A stretch of 64,000 nt of DNA from Streptomyces fodineus (lineage in GTDB: Bacteria; Actinomycetota; Actinomycetes; Streptomycetales; Streptomycetaceae): the NCBI RefSeq assembly GCF_001735805.1, contig NZ_CP017248.1, forward strand, positions 1,550,001 through 1,614,000, in the 5' to 3' direction. Position numbers and translations under genes: made by a program. How positions within the stretch are numbered: position 1 is the stretch's first letter; the number at the start of each line of letters is the position of its first letter. This document shows positions 57,941 to 64,000 of the stretch, one piece after another. Below the pieces are notes generated by a model. The model worked only from the letters and a program-made list of their open reading frames with translations. It searched no databases and was not told where the DNA came from.

Positions 57941-60118
57941 TCAGGACGTCAGGTACGCCTCCACCTCGCTGAACTGCCCCGCCGGCCAGCCCGTGTTGGC
58001 ACTGACGGTGAGGCGGAGGTAGCGCAGGTTCGTGGTGCCCGGCAGGGAGACCGTGGCCGTGTTGCCGGTGGCCGGGTCGAAGCGGTAGCCCTGCGCGCCG
58101 ACGACGGTGGAGTAGGTGGAGCCGTCGGTGCTGCCGAGCACGGTGACGGTCTGGGTGCGAGCGCCCCAGGCCGAGGACGGGGGCAGCTTCAGCACCAGGC
58201 GGCGCACGGCGTAGGACGCGCCGAGGTCGGCCGTCCAGGACTGCGGGAAGGCGTTGTTGGTGGATTCCCAGTAGGAGTTCGCGTCACCGTCGACCGCCTT
58301 GCCCGGCGTGTACACGTCCTGGGAACCGGTCGCGGAGGCCGGCCGCCCCTTGGCGAGGTTGCGGTTCGGATCGGGTTCGGGGTTGCCCTGGCCGGGCTGG
58401 GGCCAGGTGGAGCAGTCCGACCATGTGCTGCTCCAGCCGGAGTTGCCGCCGCCGTCGGTGAGCGTGAACGAGCCGGAGTTCGCCGGATAAGGGCAGTTGT
58501 AGATGCCGGCGGCGCCGACCTGGGTGGCGGTGACGTTCTTGAAGGCGGCCGCGCCCTGCGACTCGGCCTGGACGACGACCGTGCCGATGTTCCGCACGGT
58601 CGCACCGCTCACGTTGACGTTGCGGACCGGGTAGCCGTGCCCGCCGCCGGAGACGAACTCGAAGGCGCTGTAGGGACTGTCGGTGATGGTGGTGTTGGTG
58701 ATGTTCACCGTCGCGTTGATCGCGCTGTCGTAGGAGTCGACGCGCAGCGCGCCCATCGGGTGGTTCCAGTTGGGGTTCATCGCACCGGTGCGCACCAGCG
58801 TGTTGCCGTCGACCGTGATCGTGCCCGACAGCGGAGAGAACGGGTCCAAGAACTTCTGGTTGGAGATCGCGATTCCGCTGCCGAGGGCGTTGGTGTCGGA
58901 GATCAGGTTGTTCTTCACCGAGATGTCGGTGCCGCCGTAGATCGCGATGCCGTTGGCGAGGTTGGGCTGCGAGATCGTGTTGTTCTCGAAGCTGGAGCCG
59001 GTGTCCGGCAAGTACAGCGACCACATGGCGAGGGAGTCGTCTCCCTGGTTGCGCAGGAAGTTGTTGCGGACGACGACGCCCTTGGCGGTGCCGTTGAGGT
59101 TGATTCCGTCGGCGGTGGTGTCGAGGATGCGGTTGTTCTCCACCACCAGGTTGTCGTCGTTGCCCATCAGCCACATGCCGCACTTCATGTGCTGGATCCA
59201 CATGCCGGAGACGGACGAGTTGGGGCCGAGGGAGCCGTTGACGAAGTTGTCCGGGTTGGAGTCGACGCGCTCGGTGACCTCGCCGATGACCGCGAAGTCC
59301 TTGATGTGGACGTTTCCGGAGGAGCTGGACTGGTCGACGAACCGGGAGGTGTGCACGACCGAGTACCAGCTGCCGGCGCCCTGGAGCGTCACGTTCTGCA
59401 CGCCGCTGAGGGACGAGGTGATCCTGTAGTCCCCTGGCGGGATCCACACCGTTCCGCCCTGGGCGGCGGCGATGGCGTCGCGGAAGGCCTGGGTGGAGTC
59501 GCCGTTGCCGCCGGGGTCGGCGCCTTTGGACACCACGGAGACCGAGCCGACGGGCTGTGTGGCGGGCGCCGGGACCTGCTCGAAGTCGGCGACGTCGACG
59601 GTGACCTGGGTACCGGTCGACTCGAAGGCGACCCTGTCGCCGGGCTGGATGTTCTGGCCCAGCAGCATCCGGGTGTTGTCGAAGAAGTGGTGCGTCTTGG
59701 CGCCGGGGATCCAGCCGGTGTCGATGTAGGAGTACTTGGAGGTGACGGTCAGGGTCTTCGCGAGCCTGACGCCGTTGACGTACACGTTGAGCGTGCCGGA
59801 CTGGCCGTCGGGGACGCTGTAGGAGACGTTCACGGCGTTGGCGGCCTGGGGCGCCGTGAACTCGACGCGCTGTCTGGAGGTGAGGCGCACGGCCCGCCGT
59901 CCGGAGGCCTCGGAGGCGAGCGTGCCCTGGGTGTAGTCGGGGCCGATCTCGGTGCCGGTGGTGGTCGCCGACTCCGCCTCCACCGAGGTGAAGGGGAGGG
60001 CGGCGCCGACAGCCGCGTGGGCGGCGGGCGCGACGGCCACGAGCATGCCGGCGGCGAGGGCCACAGCGGTCGCAATGACTGACATGCTCCTGACAGATCT
60101 GACCATGGTGCTGTGCAT
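57941..60118 (-). CDS. Secreted GH87-like alpha-1,3-glucanase (mycodextranase-type) with carbohydrate-binding and F5/8 domains
   Basis: A 725-residue exported protein. A signal peptide (about 1-36) is followed by a CBM6/35-like domain (SVEAESATTTGTEIG, to about 190), a right-handed beta-helix (about 195-560) and a C-terminal F5/8-type discoidin domain (about 590-725; LAKGRPASATGSQDVYTPGK). In the helix, DTTADGINLNG (about 335) and GDDSLAMW (about 362) match the Asp-containing blocks of GH87 alpha-1,3-glucanases and mycodextranases. The closest alternatives are other pectate-lyase-fold enzymes. It would cut fungal-wall alpha-1,3 or mixed alpha-1,3/1,4 glucan. The gene lies 51 bases downstream of the GH13 gene on the same strand, as the distal gene of a sugar operon. 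Confidence 0.82.
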   Translation of the reverse strand: MHSTMVRSVRSMSVIATAVALAAGMLVAVAPAAHAAVGAALPFTSVEAESATTTGTEIGPDYTQGTLASEASGRRAVRLTSRQRVEFTAPQAANAVNVSYSVPDGQSGTLNVYVNGVRLAKTLTVTSKYSYIDTGWIPGAKTHHFFDNTRMLLGQNIQPGDRVAFESTGTQVTVDVADFEQVPAPATQPVGSVSVVSKGADPGGNGDSTQAFRDAIAAAQGGTVWIPPGDYRITSSLSGVQNVTLQGAGSWYSVVHTSRFVDQSSSSGNVHIKDFAVIGEVTERVDSNPDNFVNGSLGPNSSVSGMWIQHMKCGMWLMGNDDNLVVENNRILDTTADGINLNGTAKGVVVRNNFLRNQGDDSLAMWSLYLPDTGSSFENNTISQPNLANGIAIYGGTDISVKNNLISDTNALGSGIAISNQKFLDPFSPLSGTITVDGNTLVRTGAMNPNWNHPMGALRVDSYDSAINATVNITNTTITDSPYSAFEFVSGGGHGYPVRNVNVSGATVRNIGTVVVQAESQGAAAFKNVTATQVGAAGIYNCPYPANSGSFTLTDGGGNSGWSSTWSDCSTWPQPGQGNPEPDPNRNLAKGRPASATGSQDVYTPGKAVDGDANSYWESTNNAFPQSWTADLGASYAVRRLVLKLPPSSAWGARTQTVTVLGSTDGSTYSTVVGAQGYRFDPATGNTATVSLPGTTNLRYLRLTVSANTGWPAGQFSEVEAYLTS

Positions 60119-60169
60119 GTGCCGATCCCTTCGAGGTGGGGTGCGGGGATAGCGCGGTGCGTCGGCGGC

Positions 60170-61777
60170 TCAGCTCCGCAGCCAGGCCGCCGTGTCCTGC
60201 GGCAGCCGGCCCTGGTCGTCCAGCGGGCCGCTGGCGAGCATGAGGTGGGAGTGTCCGGGAAGCTCGGCAGGGGTGGGCGCGAGGTTGACCATGCAGGTCA
60301 CGCCCTCGGCGCGGGTGAAGGCGAGGACGCCATCGGGGGTGGGCAGCCAGGTCAGCGGGCCGCCGCCGAAGAGGGGGCGGGCGGCGATGGCCCGGCGGTA
60401 GAGGGTGAGCATGGAGTCCGGGTCATACTGTTGCCGGTCGACTGCATACGATGGCCAGTCGACCGGCTGCGGTAGCCACGGCTCCTGCCGTGAACCGAAT
60501 CCCGCATACGGCATACCGCCGGCCCACGGCAGCGGTACCCGGCAGCCGTCCCGGCCCGGGGCGGCTCCCTGCGATCGGAAGTACATCGGATCCTGTATAC
60601 GGTCCACCGGGATCTCGGCCTCCGGCAGCCCCAGCTCCTCCCCCTGGTAGAGGTACACCGCTCCCGGCAACGCCAGCGACAACAGCGCGGCAGCGCGGGC
60701 CCGCCGGGTCCCCAGCGCCGGATCGGTCGGCGTACCGAAGGCCTTGGCGGCGAAGTCGAACCCGGTGTCCGCACGGCCGTACCGGGTGACCGTGCGGGTG
60801 ACGTCGTGGTTGCACAGCACCCAGGTGGCCGGGGCGCCGACGGGGGCGTGTTCGGCGAGGGTGGTGTCGATGGAGGCGCGCAGCCGGCCGGGGTCCCAGG
60901 GGCAGGAGAGGAAGGAGAAGTTGAAGGCGGTGTGGAGTTCGTCGGGACGCAGATAGCGGGCGAAGCGCTCGGCGTCGGGGAGCCAGACCTCGCCGACGAA
61001 GACGCCGTCGTAGGCGTCCGCCACGCGCCGCCAGGAGCGGTAGATGTCGTGGAGTTCGTCGCGGTCGACGAAGGGGTGCGGCTCGGGATGCGTGGCGAGG
61101 TCGGGCAGGTCCGGGTCCTTGGCGAGCAGGGCGGCGGAGTCGATGCGGACGCCGGCGACGCCGCGCTCGAACCAGAAGCGCAGGATGTCCTCGTGTTCCT
61201 GACGCACCGCCGGATGGGCCCAGTTGAGGTCCGGCTGCTCGGGTGTGAACAGGTGCAGGTACCAGTCGCCGTCGGGCAGGCGGGTCCACACCGGTTCGGT
61301 GGAGCCGACGAACTGCGACGGCCAGTCGTTGGGCGGGAGTTCGCCGTGTGCGCCGCGTCCGGGGCGGAAGTGGAACAGCTCGCGTTCCGGGCTGCCGGGC
61401 CCGGCGGCGAGCGCGGCCCGGAACCAGGGGTGCTGGTCGGAGACGTGGTTGGGCACGATGTCGACGATGGTCCGGATACCCAGCTCGCGTGCTTCCGCGA
61501 TGAGTTTCTCCGCCTCGGCGAGGGTGCCGAAGGCCGGGTCGATGGTGCGGTAGTCGGCGACGTCGTAGCCGCCGTCCTTCAAGGGTGACAGGTACCAGGG
61601 GGTGAACCACAGGGCGTCCACGCCGAGTTCGACGAGGTACGGCAGCCGGGCGCGGACGCCCGCGAGGTCGCCGGTGCCGTCGCCGTCGCCGTCCGCGAAG
61701 CTGCGGACGTAGACCTGGTAGATGACGGCGGAGCGCCACCAGTCGCGGTCATTCGGGGCATGGGTGGGCTGTCCCAC
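60170..61777 (-). CDS. GH13 alpha-glucosidase
   Basis: A 535-residue cytoplasmic glycoside hydrolase without a signal peptide. The four GH13 regions are present: VDIVPNHVSD (I), GVAGVRIDSAALL with the nucleophile Asp (II), FVGEVWLPD with the acid Glu (III) and VLCNHDVTRT (IV). It is of oligo-1,6-/alpha-1,4-glucosidase type and would release glucose from imported alpha-gluco-oligosaccharides such as nigerose or maltose. The GTG at 61777 starts it, 34 bases after the permease stop. Within the coding part at 60433-60600 the DNA contains GTCGAC/GCATACG palindromes that resemble those at 46.4 kb. Confidence 0.92.
   Translation of the reverse strand: MGQPTHAPNDRDWWRSAVIYQVYVRSFADGDGDGTGDLAGVRARLPYLVELGVDALWFTPWYLSPLKDGGYDVADYRTIDPAFGTLAEAEKLIAEARELGIRTIVDIVPNHVSDQHPWFRAALAAGPGSPERELFHFRPGRGAHGELPPNDWPSQFVGSTEPVWTRLPDGDWYLHLFTPEQPDLNWAHPAVRQEHEDILRFWFERGVAGVRIDSAALLAKDPDLPDLATHPEPHPFVDRDELHDIYRSWRRVADAYDGVFVGEVWLPDAERFARYLRPDELHTAFNFSFLSCPWDPGRLRASIDTTLAEHAPVGAPATWVLCNHDVTRTVTRYGRADTGFDFAAKAFGTPTDPALGTRRARAAALLSLALPGAVYLYQGEELGLPEAEIPVDRIQDPMYFRSQGAAPGRDGCRVPLPWAGGMPYAGFGSRQEPWLPQPVDWPSYAVDRQQYDPDSMLTLYRRAIAARPLFGGGPLTWLPTPDGVLAFTRAEGVTCMVNLAPTPAELPGHSHLMLASGPLDDQGRLPQDTAAWLRS
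60433..60467. repeat. 12-bp perfect inverted repeat inside the GH13 gene
   Basis: GCCGGTCGACTG (60433-60444) and CAGTCGACCGGC (60456-60467) flank CATACGATGGC. Nearby GCATACGG (about 60511) and TGTATACGG (about 60594) share the same words. It is translated within a variable loop of the protein (PQPVDWPSYAVDRQQ). Confidence 0.7.
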
Positions 61778-61811
61778 GGAGCTCGACCTTTCTGTATGCG
61801 GTGCCGCGGCG

Positions 61812-62687
61812 TCAGCCCTTGGTGCTGCCCGCGCTGATCCCGGCGACGATGTGCCGCTGGAAGACGAGGAACAGCGCCACCATCGGGATGCTGGCGATCA
61901 CCATCGCGGCGATGAGCACGGTGAGCTGGATGTTCTGCGACAGCTGGACCAGGGCCACGCTGATCGGCTGCTTGTCGGTGTCGGAGAAGACCATCAGCGG
62001 CCACAGGAAGTCCTGCCAGACGGCGACCAGCGCGAAGATCGACACCACGCCGAGCACCGGCCGGGACATGGGCAGTACGACCGACCACAGTATGCGCAGC
62101 TTGCCGGCGCCGTCGATCTCGGCCGCCTCCAGCACATCGCGCGGCAGCTGGTCGAAGAACCGTTTGAGCAGATACAGGTTGAAGGCGTTGGCGACGGCCG
62201 GCAGCCAGATGGCGAGGGGGTCGTTGAGCAGGCTGGTGTGGATCAACGGCAGGTCGGCGGCCGTCAGGTACTTCGGTACGACGAGGGCCTGTGCCGGGAC
62301 CATGAGGGTGGCGAGGATGCCGCCGAGGATCACCTTGCCGAAGGCCGGTTTCAGCTTGGACAGGGCGTAGGCGGCGGCCGTGCAGAACACCAGCTGGAAC
62401 GCCCAGGCGCCGGCGGCCTGGACGACGGTGTTCCACAGGTGCTGCGGCAGCTGCATCAGGTCCCAGGCGTCGGTGTACGCGCCGAGATGCCAGTGCTCGG
62501 GGACGATCACCGGCGGGGTCCGGGCCACCTCGTCCGGGGACTTCATGGCGCCGGTCACCATCCAGTAGACCGGGAAGAGGAAGGCGAGCGCGAAGAGGAC
62601 GACGACGGCCGTGAACACCGTCCAGTAGAGCGCCTTGCCGCGCGGGCGGGCGAGGGTCGCCGGGGAGACCAGGGTGCGGGTGCTCAT
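61812..62687 (-). CDS. Carbohydrate ABC transporter permease (MalG-type)
   Basis: A 291-residue inner-membrane protein with six helices and the cytoplasmic EAA loop EAAEIDGAGKLRILWSVVLP (about 195-215) that docks to the ATPase. The helices include LYWTVFTAVVVLFALAFLFP at the start. No ATPase gene is visible in the cluster, as is common for streptomycete sugar importers that share MsiK. The ATG at 62687 overlaps the stop of the MalF-type gene (ATGA). Confidence 0.93.
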   Translation of the reverse strand: MSTRTLVSPATLARPRGKALYWTVFTAVVVLFALAFLFPVYWMVTGAMKSPDEVARTPPVIVPEHWHLGAYTDAWDLMQLPQHLWNTVVQAAGAWAFQLVFCTAAAYALSKLKPAFGKVILGGILATLMVPAQALVVPKYLTAADLPLIHTSLLNDPLAIWLPAVANAFNLYLLKRFFDQLPRDVLEAAEIDGAGKLRILWSVVLPMSRPVLGVVSIFALVAVWQDFLWPLMVFSDTDKQPISVALVQLSQNIQLTVLIAAMVIASIPMVALFLVFQRHIVAGISAGSTKG

Positions 62688-63640
62688 GCGCTGTCCCCCT
62701 TGGTGCGGGTGAGCCGCAGATAGACGGCGGAGAAGGCGCCGAGCAGGACCAGGAGCATGACGCTGAGGGCGCAGGCGCCGCCGAAGTCGTTGTAGAGGAA
62801 GGCGTACTTGTAGATGAGGTAGAGGACGGTGACCGTGGCGTTCTCCGGGCCGCCGCCGGTGATGACGAAGGGTTCGGTGAACACCTGCATGGTGGCGATG
62901 ACCTGAAGGAGCATCAGCATCAGGATCACGAACCGGGTCTGCGGGACCGTGACGTGCCGGACGCGCTGGAGCAGGTTCGCGCCGTCCAGTTCGGCGGCCT
63001 CGTACAGCTCGCCGGGGATGGACTGGAGGGCGGCGAGGTAGATGAGGACGGTGCCGCCCATGTTGGCCCAGGTGGCCACGATCACCAGGGAGACGAGGGC
63101 GGTGTCGGTGCCGTTGGACCAGTTGGACGTCGGCAGGTGCAGGAAGCGCAGCGCTTCGTTGGCGAGGCCGGCTCCGGGGTCGTAGAACCACTTCCACAGC
63201 AGGGCGCTGACCACCGGCGGGATCATCACCGGCAGATAGACGACCACCCGGAAGAACGCCTTGGCGTGCCGGAGTTCGCCCAGGACGAGGGCGAGGAGGA
63301 AGGGGACCGCGAAGCCGATGAGCAGGGCCAGCAGGGTGAAGGTGAGCGTGTTGCGCCAGGCCGCGCTGAACTCGGGGTCGTTGAGGACGCGGGTGAAGTT
63401 CGCGGTGCCGACCCACTCCGGCTTCGAGCCGGGCGTGTACTTCTGGAAGGCGATGACGACCGCGCGGATCGCCGGGTACCAGGAGAACAGGGCGAAACAG
63501 AGGAGGCCGCCGAACAGGAAGGCGTAGGCGCGGGCCTGGTCGGCGAGGCGGCGGCGCCTCCGGCCCCCTGCCGGGGGCGGTGCCGGGACCGGGTAGACGG
63601 CGGCCTTCGTCACGGGCCGCCGTTCGGCCGTCTTCGTCAT
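62684..63640 (-). CDS. Carbohydrate ABC transporter permease (MalF-type)
   Basis: A 318-residue permease with six helices after a basic N-terminal tail (GGRRRRRLADQARAYAFLFG). The EAA loop reads YEAAELDGANLLQRVRHVTVP (about 210). Together with the MalG-type partner it forms the membrane channel of a CUT1 sugar importer, probably for alpha-gluco-oligosaccharides given the downstream glycosidases. The start is the ATG at 63640, five bases after the binding-protein stop. Confidence 0.93.
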   Translation of the reverse strand: MTKTAERRPVTKAAVYPVPAPPPAGGRRRRRLADQARAYAFLFGGLLCFALFSWYPAIRAVVIAFQKYTPGSKPEWVGTANFTRVLNDPEFSAAWRNTLTFTLLALLIGFAVPFLLALVLGELRHAKAFFRVVVYLPVMIPPVVSALLWKWFYDPGAGLANEALRFLHLPTSNWSNGTDTALVSLVIVATWANMGGTVLIYLAALQSIPGELYEAAELDGANLLQRVRHVTVPQTRFVILMLMLLQVIATMQVFTEPFVITGGGPENATVTVLYLIYKYAFLYNDFGGACALSVMLLVLLGAFSAVYLRLTRTKGDSA

Positions 63641-63645
63641 GGCGG

Positions 63646-64000
63646 TCAGCTCCGGGCGAGGATGCCGTCGATCTTGCCGGACCCGTCCTTGAGCAGCTGG
63701 TCGATGTCGGCGTCCTGCTTGGTGAGGACGGCGGAGACGGCCGAGTCGAGGACGGAGTAGATCTGCTGGGCGTCGGGCGGCTCGATCTTCATCGTCAGCT
63801 GCTGGTTGCCGTCGAGGAAGGACTGGTAGTTCTCCACCGGGACATTGGCGTTGGCCTTCTTGGCCTGCTGGTCCTTGGCATCGGCGGCGCCGGTGAACAG
63901 CCGCGGCTCGGGCAGGCCGACCGGGGCGTCGTGCTGCTTTGCGCGGGCGTAGTCGCCGAGGAAGCCCGATCCGGGGGTGAGGAACATGTGGTCGAGCCAT
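63646..64000 (-). CDS. Sugar-binding protein of the ABC importer (3' part only)
   Basis: Only the last 118 residues are in the window; the frame is open to its edge (WLDHMFLTPGSGFLGDYARA). The sequence has the C-terminal helices of CUT1 solute-binding proteins (ENYQSFLDGNQQLTMKIEP, VSAVLTKQDADIDQLLKDG), which contact the permeases. It is the upstream gene of the operon and ends five bases before the MalF-type start. The lipoprotein signal would lie beyond 64000. Confidence 0.75.
   Translation of the reverse strand, partial: WLDHMFLTPGSGFLGDYARAKQHDAPVGLPEPRLFTGAADAKDQQAKKANANVPVENYQSFLDGNQQLTMKIEPPDAQQIYSVLDSAVSAVLTKQDADIDQLLKDGSGKIDGILARS

Noticed and set aside
1..64000. tRNA, rRNA or riboswitch genes
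   Set aside because: No cloverleaf, conserved rRNA segment or known riboswitch core was recognised by eye; a covariance-model search (Infernal/tRNAscan-SE) would settle this.
61812..64000. A missing ATPase gene as evidence of a broken transporter
   Set aside because: Streptomycete sugar importers commonly lack a local ATPase and use the shared MsiK, so absence is expected.

Overview
The window is a 64-kb piece of a high-GC actinobacterial chromosome, almost certainly Streptomyces. The signs are very strong GC bias at third codon positions, frequent GTG and TTG starts, an SsgA-like sporulation protein, a WhiB-like protein, a protocatechuate (pca) operon of streptomycete order, and many promoters whose -10 box lies 6-7 bases before the start codon (leaderless mRNAs). 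Gene content and order resemble, from memory, the Streptomyces coelicolor region around ssgD and the pca genes. No tRNA, rRNA, CRISPR array or prophage was recognised.

Left part (1-24 kb): the 3' part of tex, an ABC-F ATPase, a D-amino-acid oxidase, a secreted X-Pro dipeptidyl-peptidase and a secreted M1 aminopeptidase, a macro-domain/PfkB kinase pair, an amino-acid permease divergent from a MerR regulator, and a three-gene operon (alpha-methylacyl-CoA racemase, thiolase, FadB) for beta-oxidation of branched acyl-CoAs. Then come endonuclease V, several small genes, a half-gene of YciI type, ssgD, and a frameshifted isocitrate lyase/PEP mutase-family pseudogene.

Middle (24-39 kb): a second ABC-F gene with a WblC/WhiB7-like promoter and a long structured leader, dimethylarginine dimethylaminohydrolase, an acyl-ACP desaturase behind a triple palindromic operator, a WhiB-like gene, a rearranged IS5-type transposase remnant, two unrecognised secreted/membrane proteins pointing at each other across a 23-bp perfect hairpin, a LacI regulator, a metallo-beta-lactamase-fold gene fragment, an ornithine cyclodeaminase-like gene, a divergent non-homologous end-joining pair (LigD-type polymerase and ATP-dependent ligase), and a zinc alcohol dehydrogenase.

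The pca operon (39-45.6 kb) runs pcaI-pcaJ-[pcaF remnant]-pcaH-pcaG-pcaB-pcaL, divergent from the MarR regulator pcaV. It converts protocatechuate through beta-ketoadipate to its CoA ester. The thiolase pcaF is reduced to a short in-frame scar, so the last cleavage must come from another thiolase, perhaps the one at 15.7-17 kb.

Right part (45.6-64 kb): two short-chain dehydrogenases, a large ATPase regulator lacking its usual C-terminal LuxR helix-turn-helix and ending at a cluster of palindromic repeats, two DUF2510 proteins, a TetR regulator with an elaborate operator divergent from a PAP2 phosphatase/transporter pair, a Tat-exported phospholipase C, and at the edge a sugar locus: a secreted GH87-like alpha-1,3-glucanase, a GH13 alpha-glucosidase, two ABC permeases and the end of a binding protein. 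These fit one job, uptake and use of alpha-glucan (nigeran or pseudonigeran type) from fungal walls.
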